From the NCBI GenBank assembly GCA_037176885.1, contig JAWWNJ010000201.1:62001-126000 (forward strand): a stretch of DNA of 64,000 nt, read 5' to 3'. The notes beneath the pieces were generated by a model. The model was not told the origin of the DNA. It worked only from the letters and a program-made list of their open reading frames with translations, and searched no databases. Shown one piece after another: positions 31,817 to 43,603 of this stretch. Position numbers and translations under genes: made by a program. This stretch comes from Favolaschia claudopus. Lineage: Eukaryota > Basidiomycota > Agaricomycetes > Agaricales > Mycenaceae. Each line of letters begins with the position of its first letter. Position 1 is the stretch's first letter.

Positions 31817-34800
31817 ATGTTATCTTTCTTACTTCAGGATTACCTAGATCCCTCCTTCGTACAACACCTACATAATATCTGTACCTATGGCGCATCTATT
31901 GGATACACCGGCCCCCGAGTGGGCCGTGCCTTCTCACGAAATCTGCCTGCTACACCGTCCGAGCACGCTGTGACTGCTGCAGATATTCTGGCAAATTTCG
32001 CTTTGGGTGAGCTTCGCCGTGTCGACTCCCTCCCTATTCATGAGCAGCGCCGGGTCGTTTACTCACCTGTGGGCACTGTCCCCAAAGCAGATGGCGGGTG
32101 GCGCACTGTCCACCACCTCTCTTATCCTCGCGGCTCGTCTATCAATGATAGCATCTCCTCTGACGCAGTAACACTCTCCTACACCTCCCTTGACACCTTC
32201 CTCGACCGTCTCCGCCACCTTGGTCCTGGTGCTCTCCTCTGGAAGATCGACCTGCGGCGCGCGTTCCGCCACATCGTAGTCTGCCCAGACGACTCTCTGT
32301 TGTATGGCTTCTACTTTGATGGTGTTGGTTACATTGACCTGCGCCTACCGTTTGGATCTCGCTCATCCCCCTTCACTTTCAACTTGTTCGCTGAAGCCCT
32401 GCACTGGACCTCGGAGCGAATGGGCACACCTCTCACTAAACGCTATCCCCCCAACGCTGGTGCCAGGCACGTGGTCTCGGATCTCGGGCATCAAAGATGG
32501 ATGCCACGCTGTCAGAGGACTTGCAAGTCCGTTTTCGACCGCCCTAACGTGGCGCCGACGCAGTCCCGCCCCGCCGCCACTGTAGCTTCACGCAACATTC
32601 AAGTAATTAATTATAATGGCTGGTATCTAACAGAGAAATGTCTCAGCATTTAAGATCTGCAAAGTAGAGCGTGACTTGTTCATGTCGCCATGACGTAGTT
32701 GGATTTCAGCGCTCAGCCAGCCTCAAATCCAACTACGTCTTCGCGTTTGGTATCGAGAAAGCAAAGGAATGTAATATTAATGCACAGGAATGTAAGGGAA
32801 ATAATCTATTCAGGTGGAACATTCTCATCACCTTTGTACAAACCCATAGTGTTGCGGGTATATATTTGGGACTGCTTATCTCCCTTGCGTGCCCAAGTTG
32901 TTTCACGACGGCGGCTTGTTTTACTGAAGGTTTACTGTAAGCTGGCCAATCGTAAGTACTGTTATACCACAACAAGGCTCAAAAGAAGCATACTCGACGG
33001 CATGGGATGCCACGAATGTCTGAGTGTGGGCGAAGGAAGACAGACGCGTCAAGTCACAAATGATCTGTGACTTGACGCGTCGCAGATGTGACTCAACGCG
33101 TTGACAGCGTAGCGACTTCAAGCTTTTGGAGCCTTGCAGAAACTGAATTGCAGTAAAAAAGTCTGAAATGCATTTATTTTCAATTGTATCTACAGAGTTG
33201 CAGCTCCCGACTGCATCGGGAGGGCAGGACAGTGTCGGCGACAAACGGACTTGTCAATTGCGAGCTAGACCGGTGACCGTCTGTCTATGGAGGCAAGCCT
33301 GTCGATAGACAGACCGGTCGATCTGAGTTTGAATTGCCACGTCAATCTCGGTTACCAAAAAAGGTTATTGTTGACAGCCTGTGACGTCACGGACAAACAA
33401 CAACAACATAGATCATTCTGGCTCCCGCACTCTCAAAACTCGCAATTAGACCTCCAGATAAGCGCAGAATGATTGTGGCATACAAACCGCTCAGTTACCG
33501 CGCAAAAATATCTTAATTCGAGTGAATAATGGGTGAGTTGTGAATAACCTTTTTTGGTAATCCGATTGACAAGGCATTTCAAACTCAGATCGACCAGCCT
33601 GTGTATCGACAGGCTTGCCTTCATACACAGGCTGGATTCGAGCCTAATTGCGAGCAAGTCCTCTGACAGCGTGGCATCCATCTTTGATGCCCGAGATCCG
33701 AGGCCACGTGCCTGGCACCAGCGTTGGGGGGATAGCGTTTAGTACACCTCTCGACCATTTCCTTGACGATTTCTTTGGTGCTCGCGCAGCAGGCGAGTAC
33801 GATCTTCCAGAGCATGACCGTGCTATTTTCCGTGCAATCTGTGACGCAACTGGCTTTTCTGCACATCCGGTGGGGAAGGCAGGGAAGGACATTCCTCCGT
33901 CTACCCGGGGTGTTATCCTAGGCATCGAGATTGACACTGTTGCCTTCACAGTGGCTCTCCCTGTCGAGAAGCTGCATCGAACTGTTGCTACTCTGGACTC
34001 CCTTCTGTCTGGAGAATCTGCTACCCTCTTGGAACTGCAATCGGTTGCGGGCCTTCTGCAGTTTGCGACGAAAGTCTTGCCAGCGGGGCGCGCTTTCATT
34101 CGTCGTGTGTACGATGCACTTTCCCATTTCCCTTCCTTTGGTCGGCGTCGCATCCCGAGAGGTGCACGTCGTGATTTGGAATGGTGGGCCCGTCTTCTTC
34201 CGGCTTGGAACGGTATCCAGTCCCTACATCCTCACCACCCGGGCGTGGTTATCTTTACTGACGCCAGTGGGTCTTCCTCGAAAGGAGTTGGTGGTCATCT
34301 TGGGCCCCGGGAGGCACCTATCGATTTTTTTGCGACACGAGTACCCAGGCGGCACCGGGGAAAGTCTATCCTTTTCAAGGAGCTGTGGGCCGTGCTCCAC
34401 GCTCTTCGTATCTGGGCATCTCCAGCCTGGGCCGGGTCCCAGGTCCTACTTCGGGTTGATAACACCGGTGGCGTGGCTGGCTTGAATGGAGGTTCGATTC
34501 GGGAGGCGCCGGCGCAGGCCCTCTTGAGGGAGATTTTCCTTCTTGCGCTATCCTTCGGCTTTTCCATTTCCTGCGTATGGGTTTCCTCTGAACAGAACTA
34601 CCTTGCTGACGCACTCTCTCGTTTTGACATGCCCCGTCTTCGCCCATTGTTGCCTCAATTCTTCGCCTCACAGCGCACTCCCTTCCCCCACCTCCCGCCG
34701 GATGGCCTGAACGGGTCAATCAACCACCGCTCGTTGCCTACTTCCTCTGGCATGGCCTCGCTGCCTCCACCCGTGGCGTCAACCAGACAGCGTGCAACTC

Positions 34801-35009
34801 CTTCGAATCCTTCTGCATGCGCAAATACGGTGCTGACGGCGCCTCTCCCTACCCGGCCTCAGAGGCCCAGCTTCTTGAGTGGGCAGCATCCCTTCCCCCG
34901 GGTTGCAGTGCGAAAACGATCAAGCGCTATGTTGGTGCCCTCAAATCCTTCCACACCGACCTCGGATACGACTCTAGCGCTTTCCAATCACGCGTTCTCG
35001 AGCGTGTGA
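31817..35009 (+). pseudogene. Ngaro ORF2: reverse transcriptase-RNase H, split by a 1.3-kb MITE
   Basis: Open from before 31817 to 32434 and again from 33753 to 35009; the 9-bp target duplication ACACCTCTC is counted once, and the join gives GTPLDHFLDDFF in frame, about 624 residues from Met 31817. RT blocks: VVYSPVGTVPKADGGWRTVH, LLWKIDLRRAFRHI, LRLPFGSRSSPFTFNLFAE and the catalytic FLDDF. RNase H acidic residues: Asp in VIFTDASG, Glu in LFKELWAVLHAL, Asp in LLRVDNTGG, Asp in NYLADALSRFD. The true start may lie upstream, since a Pro-rich stretch joins ORF1 and ORF2 in another frame. Except for the MITE there is no damage in this ORF. Confidence 0.9.
32435..33743. mobile_element. Mutator-type MITE, 1309 bp, 90-bp inverted ends, 9-bp target duplication
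   Basis: Left end 32435-32524 (starts ACTAAACGCTATCCCCCCAA) and right end 33654-33743 match in complement over 90 bp with one mismatch. The target duplication is ACACCTCTC at 32426-32434 and 33744-33752. Known: long inverted ends and 9-bp duplications characterise Mutator-like elements. There is no transposase inside. The interior contains several strong hairpins (32692-32739, 33043-33081) and a second pair of imperfect inverted repeats (33287-33370 against 33535-33632), which suggests another MITE nested within. Confidence 0.93.
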
Positions 35010-35917
35010 TTCGTGGTATACGCCGGGTGTACGGGGATGCAGAACGTAAGGAGCGACTTCCAATTACGCAACCCGTCCTCGCCCAAATCATTGCCTCCCT
35101 CTCCGACCCTATCTCTCTTCCGCGGGGTGTTTCTCGTGAGCTAGCCGAGACTCTCCGAGCCGCCTACGCCCTGGCCTTTGCAGGTTTTCTTCGCTGCGGT
35201 GAGATCACCTATGACTCCTTCGATGGTGCTTTCAATCTCAAGCGTCGGGACGTCATCGTTCAAAACGATGAGTATCTCACTGTCGACCTCCCCGCCTCTA
35301 AAACCGACCCTTTCCGCTCTGGAGTGCGCATCACTATCGCAAAAACTGGCTTCTCCACCTGTGCCTACACCCTTCTTCGAGCCCACCTTAATAAGCCAGG
35401 CAAGCCCGACGACCCGCTGTTTGTAGGTCGGCGTACCCGCGACAGCACTGGCTATGGAGCCTTCTCGAGGAAGCTTTTCATCGACTGTTTGAAGGCCTGT
35501 CTCACTCATGTCGGGATCTCATCTTCGGGTTATTCGGGCCATAGTTTCCGTCGTGGTGCTGCCACTTGGGCCCGGCTCATTGGTCTCTCTGACCTCGACA
35601 TTCAGCGCCTCGGTCGTTGTACTTCCGATTGCTTCAAACTCTACATTGACACCCCACCCGATGTCATCGTGGCGTTAAGCAAACGCCTTCTCTCCGACCC
35701 CCCCACTCACTCAACCAACCTCCATGGTTGTCAACCCGGAATTGGTTTGGCGCGGAGACGATGCTCTGTAGCCGCACCATTTCTCGCTCTCTTGGCCTCA
35801 GCTCACTCTCCTCGCTGCCCCGGCAACCCCTCCTCCCTCGGGCTGCCTTGTCTTCCTGGGTTCCGGCCTGAGAGCGCTCGCTGCGAGGGTCACATCACCC
35901 CCTCACCGCAATCATAA
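34817..35917 (+). CDS. Ngaro ORF3: tyrosine recombinase (integrase)
   Basis: The frame from ATG 34817 (MRKYGADGASPYPASEA) overlaps the end of ORF2 in another frame; coding text of the same frame reaches back to about 34705 (LVAYFLWHGLAASTRGVN), so translation may rely on a frameshift from ORF2. The N-terminal core-binding part has AKTIKRYVGALKSFH. Catalytic residues of the family are present: Arg in AGFLRCGEI, His-x-x-Arg in GHSFRRGAATWA, and Tyr in CFKLYIDTP. The stop at 35917 lies inside repeat B1. The enzyme would insert the circular cDNA of the element by site-specific recombination. No break is visible. Confidence 0.9.
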   Translation: MRKYGADGASPYPASEAQLLEWAASLPPGCSAKTIKRYVGALKSFHTDLGYDSSAFQSRVLERVIRGIRRVYGDAERKERLPITQPVLAQIIASLSDPISLPRGVSRELAETLRAAYALAFAGFLRCGEITYDSFDGAFNLKRRDVIVQNDEYLTVDLPASKTDPFRSGVRITIAKTGFSTCAYTLLRAHLNKPGKPDDPLFVGRRTRDSTGYGAFSRKLFIDCLKACLTHVGISSSGYSGHSFRRGAATWARLIGLSDLDIQRLGRCTSDCFKLYIDTPPDVIVALSKRLLSDPPTHSTNLHGCQPGIGLARRRCSVAAPFLALLASAHSPRCPGNPSSLGLPCLPGFRPESARCEGHITPSPQS

Positions 35918-36274
35918 ATATACCACCTTTTTTCTTCCCTCTCTCAGCACGAGCTCGCAGCATTCCTAGTGAGTGTATACACTCGGAGTAATGCACGTGG
36001 GAGTCATCACTGTGACTCATCGCGTCTTTTCTCCTCACCACCACCACCGGGCGCGTTCCTTCGCCCGTGCTCTCGTTTTTTTGGTTGTCCCACCCGCCTC
36101 CCATATACATATTGCATGTACATATATTTAGTTCTGTAGTTTCGTGCAGCTTCGCGCCGACTTTGGGTTCCGGCCCGAGAGCGCTCGCTGCGAGGGTCAC
36201 ATCACCCCCTCACCGCAATCATAAATATACCATCTTTTTTCCTCCCTCTCTCAGCACGAGCTCGCAGCATTCCT
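35857..36274 (+). repeat. Ngaro split direct repeats B1-A2-B2
   Basis: B1 35857-35967 and B2 36164-36274 (111 bp each, TGGGTTCCGGCC.. to ..CAGCATTCCT) differ at about four bases. A2 (35968-36088) abuts B1 without a gap. Between A2 and B2 is a unique 75-bp stretch. This is the arrangement expected for Ngaro elements. Confidence 0.93.
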
Positions 36275-37130
36275 TTACTTGTGTATATTCCTAAAGTAGT
36301 GATGGCATCAATTCTAACTTGCACTAAACTATGTCCGTCTAACGTTCAACTCGAGGTTCAGGCGGTGGTGCGACCCCCGGATTCCTCACCTCGGCTGAGC
36401 ACCCATCTACTGCTCCCCTCTCAAGGGAGACATGAGTCCAATCGCAGGGTTACACGAATATCTAGGGCTTGAGTACCGAATGCGCGTACTCGCCCAATCG
36501 CGTCGCTTCCAACAAACCGACGCGCTCAAGACCTCATCCAGCGAGAGGCTATCAACAGAAGCGCCCCCGCTTCACAATGGTGGACACACAGGGAGCCTCA
36601 CCAAGCTGGAATGAGGCCTTCTGCTGCCACGTCGCTTGAAAATTCGCTTTTTTCAATTCAATCCTGCCGCGACAGCACAAAATAGGCTCGAGTTATCACA
36701 TTAAGCACTCGTGTCTTACAAGAGTGGACCATCTACCCCTTTTTCCTCTGGCGAAACGGCTAAATTCCCGCGAATCAACTTTCACTTCAATTTACTTAAC
36801 GTTCTACGTGTCTACGTGTTTCAAAACCCAGCGCTGACCGAATGCGAGCTCCGGCGCTGGGTAGGAGCGTTGCAAGTCGACCTCCTCGTTGTTTACGAGT
36901 GTCTGTGCTCGCTCTAGCACTTGGATTCTTCCGCCGGGATTTGCGCGCTGGGAGTCGCTCGTTTCGCCTTTGCGGGCTCGCTAGGTTTCCGGTGGAGCTG
37001 ACGCGTCCCTCCTTGGCGAGCCTCGTGTCGTTTTAAGCGAAGAATTTATTCGGTTGGAACGGACCTTCCGTAAATTCTGGTTTAAAAAGATTAGGGAGCC
37101 CTCGCCGTCTTCAAGTTCCTTCTCTCTTCG
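36275..37130. other. Unassigned stretch, no gene seen
   Basis: 850 bp. Small frames such as 36432-36614 have no family resemblance. The stretch precedes the Ser/Pro-rich ORF at 37131 and could be its promoter or the LTR of an element whose other end is gone, but I find no repeat partner. Confidence 0.3.
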
Positions 37131-37541
37131 ATGGGAACTAACAGAGGCAACAAAAACAGCAATCCCAACCAACGCAGCAAACCTCCTTACAAAGAATCAA
37201 CCAGCCTTTCAGGTCCAATGTCTCCGCTCACGCCAGGACCGGACTCGCCGTCGCCTGCCGCTCGCACGGGCGGTAACAAACCCAAGGTTCCACCTTCCTC
37301 CAACTCAGGCTCCAAGCTCAAGACGGTTGAGAAACCCAGCTCTGCGACGTCCGCAGCTGGAGAAACTCCCGCGAGCAATGGAAAGGGAAAGAACGTCCTT
37401 CCTGAAGAACGTGGCGGCCCTGCGTCGACGCAGATCAAAATCGTCCCTGCCGTGGTTGAGAAACCCGTCGCCTCCGGCAGCGGAAGTCACTGTGGGGAGA
37501 AGTCACAGCCGGAACAGCCGCGCGAGCGCTGGCTCGTTTGA
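37131..37541 (+). CDS. Ser/Pro/Lys-rich ORF, possible Gag N-terminus, 136 aa
   Basis: ATG at 37131 (MGTNRGNKNSNPNQRSKPPY) gives 136 codons, strongly Pro/Ser/Lys-rich (SPLTPGPDSPSPAARTGG, PASNGKGKNVLPEE), with a single Cys, no domain and no membrane segment. Text of this kind is seen at the start of fungal retrotransposon Gag proteins, but here no capsid or zinc-knuckle part follows; the DNA after the stop is made of short CCACAGCCAGCC/TCAGCCTGACCG-type repeats. The family is unknown and it may be a dead fragment. Confidence 0.35.
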   Translation: MGTNRGNKNSNPNQRSKPPYKESTSLSGPMSPLTPGPDSPSPAARTGGNKPKVPPSSNSGSKLKTVEKPSSATSAAGETPASNGKGKNVLPEERGGPASTQIKIVPAVVEKPVASGSGSHCGEKSQPEQPRERWLV

Positions 37542-39350
37542 CCGTGGCATGGGGTCAGCCTGACCGCGCAACCGTGGTCGGGCTGACTGTGCCCGCACGG
37601 TCATCTCAGCTTCGTTATGGCCAATTTTGCGGTCAACCTGGCTGCGCTACCACAGCCAGCCCGACCGCGGCCCACAGTCAGGGCAGCTGCGCTACCACAG
37701 CCAGCCTAGCAGTACCATCACAGTCAATCTGGCGCGCATTCACACAGTCAAGTGGTTTGTGGATGACGCTCGCCGACTCAGTCTGGGTGGTAGATGGAAA
37801 GCGGGAGAGAGCCCAGCCCCACGGGCTCTCCGACGCAATGGGGAATTCTTCGGCGGATCCCCAATGTCCTAGGAGTGAGCGACGCATCCGCAGAAGGATA
37901 CCCATAGAACTAGGAGAACACGACACACCAAAGAGTCAGATGTCCCACTGGGAGCTTGTGTAGCACTCCACCCACAGAGAGGCTTCCCTGGCTTGAATGC
38001 CAAAGTAAATGTAAAAGCGACACGATGGATAGAATGCAGGTGTCGCCTGTGACGTACACTCTGCTAGATAGATAGTGGCGCGCGTCGCAGAAACATTTAC
38101 CAAAGCATTCCAGTCACGGACAGCGAATCTGATGGTGGCGTACCAAACAAGACCCCAGTGAGACAGGGGCTCAGAGACAGAGCACCGTCGTCGTCGCGCA
38201 CTAGCAGTGAACCCACATCGGATAGACGGCGACCAAGAGTGCTTGTAGACGATAGGCGGCCTGAGAGCCCTCGAGGACTGCGATGAGCAACGGAAAAATG
38301 CCCGTATGAGGGGCTAGCAGATGGAAATGGCTCGACATCGCGCCAGGAGGGCCCCCAAGATAGATAGATGTCGACTCCGACCAAATATCAAGAAAGAGAA
38401 GACAAGAAAAGGCGGAGCTCGCAAGCTGCGAGCGTAGCAAGACGGAGGCGGCGGAGTCGACATCAGAGTCAAGAGCAAGAGACTCTGATCGTCGATCACC
38501 GCTGATCCACAAACCCTGTTCTCGCCGTCACTCGTGCCTCATTAGGGAGAGAACGTCAAACTGTGTCTACACAGTCATTGTACTCTTTGCTTGCGCTCGA
38601 TCCAATTCCCAATAAAATCTTGTATTACTATTCAATCTAGCATACTACTACTACCACCCAGCTGTACTATAGCCCATTATACCCCCACAATTGATAATCC
38701 TCACAATCCTAGCCAAGGAAATCAGTGAAGGAACTTCGATGAGCTACCCACTCACTGGCCGAGCAAATATCCTCCAAGACCACGCCCATGAGTTAACGAC
38801 GCGCCGTCTCCTATCCAACTTCATATCAGAATCCTCAGAGTATTGACCATCGCACAACACTCACCTAGACACGTTTTCGGTGGATCTATGACATATCTCA
38901 AAATCATATTCATCGCTCGATGTAACGGCACTTAGCTGTAACCAAACCACATATTTCTCACGAAATCTAAGCGTCAAGTGGGAGTGAAGTCAGCGAGATT
39001 CTCCTATAGGTAACGATGTACCTTTACGGCAGGGAAGGCGTCCCATTGCCCGTTGTTTCGCAACATCTGAGTGGGGCGGAATAAGCGAGATTCTCGTACA
39101 GACGGAAATGTACCTTTTATTACCGGCGCGCATACTGAGCTGGTGCTGTCCACCATATGTCAGCTATTGTATAAACTATACCTTGGATATTACATACCTT
39201 CGAAGGTCCAAATTCATGTCGAACGATCTATCGAGAGAAATTCCCGTTAGAAAGCGGCATAGCAGAACCCACTCGAGCGAGAACTTGCATTAATAATGCT
39301 GCGCTGCGGCAGCCTCGCGCTGCATACGATGTGAGTGAATGAATACATAT
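37542..39350. other. Short degenerate repeats, then no gene seen
   Basis: 37545-37760 is built from imperfect copies of CCACAGCCAGCC and GTCAGCCTGACCGCG. From 37760 to 39350 I see no supportable gene; frames on the minus strand near 38097-38512 have no family resemblance. AGCGAGATTCTC and an AATGTACCTTT-like word recur near 38998-39020 and 39085-39118. Confidence 0.4.
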
Positions 39351-39675
39351 CTTAATTGAATCGCACACCGTCGATGGTTGCGACTCGTACTCTCCTAGCG
39401 CCGGATGGCGATCCACCGACCTACCATGATATCAAGTTTGCAGCAGGTTCAAGTCCGAGTATAAAGCAAACCATACCTTTGACTGCCCTTGGACAGCACG
39501 CATTACGAACAACCGTGCCTTCCAGAATACATCAGCCATCGTCGGCACATTTCAACGGGAACTTAGCTCAAGTCGCACGATGCCAGCTCTAACTCACGAC
39601 TCCTCAAGTCCAAGTGTCAGCATTGTACCCAAACACAAAGCAGACGCCCGTACCTGTTGATGATGGAGCATCACT

Positions 39676-41537
39676 GTGTTGACCAGTCTTCAATCCGCAT
39701 CAAAACCACTAGAAAGCAGCAGCGAAGTCAACTGTGAGCGGCAAGTGGAAGATCTATACACGAATCAGTCGCCCGAAGTGTTCGCGATACCTGTAGAATC
39801 CTACCTTAAGCTTCAACTGAACCACAAAGCCGACCTATACAAAAGTCACAAGAATAAATCAGTCCTGATAAATGTACAGCGAAGCGACTCACCGCGCTCA
39901 TCCTTCGCAGCCAACAATTACAGAACCCCACTCCATTTGGATCAACCTCGACGAGGGGGATAACAGAAAACAAGTTCATAAGAAGAGTATTTTACGCACC
40001 CTCTCCGATCCCACCTTGGACGTCGACTCAGCGAAAAGCCACGACCGCCTGCTGCGCATTCGATGCTTCTCAATTGGCGGTGACCACTGGGACCGTTCGG
40101 CTCCCAAGCCACATGACAAGACTGCCGACGAACATTTATTGAAGCTGGAGGGGGTCTTTGCTACGCTCCTCGCTGTCAACCAAAAACAAGTATCACTCGC
40201 TGTTCTCCAGTGTACAATTCTCAAATCAAATAAAACAAATCCCCCGACCTATCACGATGCCGTCCCAATAGCCGAAATTGGTATCCCCAGTGCTCAGTAC
40301 ACCGTAACCGGCCAGATCTACTCCATGATCCCTTTCATAACCTCTGCCGATTCTATCTCCTGGGCTTGGGACACAAATTATGTTGCTTTCGAGTCTTCAA
40401 AAACAAAACAGACAAACTTCAATTTGCCGGCTCGACGCCGCCATCTCAATATTTGTGTCGATGGCGGGTTGGTTGTTCCCCTCTCCTCGCCCGAATTCAT
40501 GCCTGCTCGAGTGGTTCTGGAAGATATTGGAGGTGATATTTTGCCCGATGTAGCCGAGGCCGTAGAAACAACTTGGGTATTTTCCGAGTCTCAACTTCAA
40601 CAGATCAAAGCAGAATTGCTTGCTCGTGTGCAAGATCCCGAAATGCGATCAAGAATTCCTGTTTACGGTCCGATAAAAGATGGGCGCTTCCCATATGAAG
40701 CCCACCTTGAACTTGAGGGTACGGCTGTTGACAATTTCATGAACTTAACACTGACATTGCCTTGGTAGACGGGGTTTTCATGCAGACATCACATTTACTG
40801 CCATCCGTGCAAGCCCCCGGTGCTAAAGATGGCCGCCGAAAGTGTCTTCCATGCGGGAAAGAGGTAGCAGGCCCGGATCGGCAAAACCACATGGGCCAGC
40901 ACATCCTCCTTGCACTCCGTGGGGTAGCTGAAGATAATCTGATTTCACCGGTACACCAATAGTTCACTTCGAGTGGTCGTAAATTAAATTCATGTTGACA
41001 GGTTTCTACTGACTACCCCTGCGGGTTTTGCGGAATGTCAAGTACAATGGGTGGCCGCTGCGTGATTTTCATTCGCAGTGGGAAGGCCATCTCCACCTGT
41101 TCCGAGGGTTATGATTTCCAAATGGCGGCCGCATCGAAGAGTAGCCTATCCAAGCCATGCACAAATGTGCCCGTGGGGTGTTCTCTATGCTCGATACTCA
41201 CTGGAAGTACAACATGCAGGCGCACCTTTGCGATGCACATCCCAATTGGAAACTCACTGTTTCTGATCAGGTTCGCGCCGTGTTTGAACCCAAGATAACA
41301 ATAACCCGCAGTGAAGAACGAGCGCTTGGGGTGCCCGACATGCCTCCAACTGCGCAGCCACTCCCAGAGAATGCCGAGATATGCTCTGGAAATAAGCGGC
41401 CTGCTACAGAGTCTCCCGCAGGCACCCCGCGCCGAACTCGAGTACGACGCACATCCCAGGCCAGAGTGGGGCAGACCGAAGAGTGTGACTTGGACACTGT
41501 CAGCGACTCGGAAGCTGGCTCAGACATTGAAGGTTGA
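39676..41537 (+). pseudogene. Agaric-type protein with Cys-rich C-terminal region, frameshifted
   Basis: A long frame 39872-40768 (298 codons; RRRHLNICVDGGLVVPLSSP, PDVAEAVETTWVFSESQLQQ) breaks at about 40768 and the text continues in other frames. RKCLPCGKEVAGPDRQNHMGQH (about 40830-40905) looks like a C-x2-C..H-x3-H zinc site. After an intron-like gap come PCGFCG (about 41019-41036) and NVPVGCSLC (about 41166), then THWKYNMQAHLCDAHPNW (about 41200-41250) and an acidic tail ending DTVSDSEAGSDIEG at 41537. Upstream text at 39676-39963 may belong to it. Known: proteins with this string of Cys/His sites recur as hypothetical proteins in agarics; I cannot give a function. At least three frame changes make it a pseudogene or show indels. 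Confidence 0.55.
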
Positions 41538-41788
41538 CATTGAGTATTCATTTCTTAAATATCGTTGTATTATAGACGCTATGTATCGAAGGAAAACGAG
41601 AATTGAAAGAGAGAAAGAGCGCGAAAGTGTCCGATCAAAACACCGGAGATTGCGGCATTTAGTGATCGCCTCAAAAGCCGCGGTGAGCGCCGCCGTCTGC
41701 CGCTGTCCATCAGGTGCCGTACATGACAGCTCACATGACCTGATCGATGTCCACGATCCAGAGATCGCTCAACTCTTGGCACAAGGAC

Positions 41789-41905
41789 CCTGGGTGATGG
41801 CATAGTCGCCAGACCGATTAAAGCCGATGGCCACGGCCAGTAACACCCTCGGCAATCTGAGGCTATTTCCGGCGAAATAAAGCCCTCCAAATGACCAATT
41901 TTTCC
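41789..41905. repeat. Diverged single copy of the 141-bp repeat
   Basis: Reads GGTGATGGCATAGTCGCCAG .. CAATTTTTCC, the same order as 12887-13168 with several substitutions, and lacks the first about 20 bp. Confidence 0.85.
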
Positions 41906-43603
41906 AGTGCGTGGCGTGCTAGAGAGAACGATGAGGAGGGGCAAACTTGCGACAATAGATACTCGTACCTGTCACTGTCGTGTCGATGGGCGCCAGATTA
42001 TCTGCCGCACGTTGAATTAGGTAGCAATAATAGTGATAGCGAATGCACATACCTCTGCTGATGTGTCCGCCAAGTGGATGACAGTCGTTGAACCGATCTG
42101 TTACCAGCGACTTGAGCTTGTGGGCGGAAAGAGACGCGCACCATTCTGCCTGACCACCGCTTCTCGTGGACCTGTCCAAATACCATCGTGCCGTTCTCTC
42201 GAGGTCTTGTCGAGACCAGAGTGCAGAATAGTGGCAGGAGAGCAGTGTGTTGACAAAACTTGGGCCTATCAACTGCGAGTCGTATCGGGATCGAATTCAA
42301 AAGAAATGAACTCACAGAAATCATATCCATAAATTTGAGACGAGCGAAAACATCCTGACTGAAAAATCAGATTGACATGAATAGAACCAGAAAGACGTAC
42401 ACAGGTGGATTCATAGCTTAGATGCCGACGCGTTGAGATGAGGACTAGGGGAAATAGGGTTAGCAGAGACCGGCGAAAAAGGAAAGAGACGAACGAATGC
42501 CTATCGAATGGAATGGAACCTCAACAACACATGTCCTTGCAACGCCGAGGTCAGGCAGGTAATTGACGAGTAAGTACACGCAGAGACTTACTGGTTAGAG
42601 CATGACCATGCTATTGAAAAGGAACGTCGAGTTCGCGAGAATGAACTTAAAAATGAAAGGTAAGAAAAAGACAATGTAGGAATACAAACGGCGCACCGGC
42701 GTCGATGAATGGATGAAAACCTGCCGAAGCTTACCCAAATGAGTCTAAGTGGAAGGGAGACCAAAACGCGAAACAAGTGAAGAGACTATCAGCGAATGCG
42801 AACAAATCGTGTATATATCTGTACTCAAGAATGTATCAGTAGGGCTCGTAACGCTCTGGATAGTGAACATACCAGCGAAAACATAGATCCTTCACATCCC
42901 AGCTTATAGCGGCATCGGATACCCATCGCGATTTACAAGTTCTGCCGTGGTGCGGTAGTTGTCGAGAGTAGAGAGAGACGATGACGCAGCTAGGATGGTG
43001 GAAGAAAGCACCAAGTGTTTCAAACTCCGACGATTCGATGACATCACTCACTCTTGCTCTCTGCGAAGATGGCCATTTTTGCGACTTGTAATATTTTCCA
43101 TGGAACCAGAGGAACGACTAAACACTATTCACCCAACGATGGAGCAGTCCCGTTGGCAGTGCGGCGAAATGACTCAAATGAGTAGTAATTGGGCGGACTG
43201 GCAATGGCAATGTAACAAAATAATAAATTATATATTTTTTGGGTCAATTTCTGCCGGCAGAGTGAGCATTTCCTTTTTCGGAGAAATTGTATCAGTTGAG
43301 GCTGCACCACAATACTATCGTTAGCTACCCACTGAAAGGCGAAGGAAATGGAAGAAAAAGACATTACTTGGTTATAAAAAAAATTAGGCAATGGGGGACC
43401 GATCAACAATGTAAGAGTAATATCATTGCATACCAATAGACCACAACACCATTGCGAGTTTTCAGAAATGTAGGTCCAGGTAGGGCCCCGACTATCCGGC
43501 ACCAACAAAATCCCCCTCAGAAACCCCTGTTTCGGCGATACCAGCCGCGCCCGGGTTTTCACTGGCTCACCCCTTGCTCGTTTTGCCACGTGATCTGCCA
43601 CGT
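41906..43603. other. Unassigned stretch, no gene seen
   Basis: 1.7 kb up to the start of the right arm. Frames on the minus strand near 41919-42330 and 43125-43601 overlap and have no family resemblance or splice signals. I see nothing else. Confidence 0.4.

Larger units (their letters stand above)
25976..36274 (+). mobile_element. Ngaro-like tyrosine-recombinase retrotransposon with nested insertions
   Basis: Split direct repeats in the order A1 - body - B1 - A2 - B2: A1 25976-26097, B1 35857-35967, A2 35968-36088, B2 36164-36274. A starts AGTGAGTGTATACACTCGGA, B ends CACGAGCTCGCAGCATTCCT. Three ORFs lie between: Gag-like with CCCH zinc finger, RT-RNase H, and a tyrosine recombinase. Known: split direct repeats with YR and RT define the Ngaro branch of DIRS-order elements, reported from basidiomycetes; they integrate without target duplication. 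Without the two internal insertions (26360-30982 and 32435-33752) the element would be about 4.4 kb and all three ORFs would be open. Confidence 0.93.
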
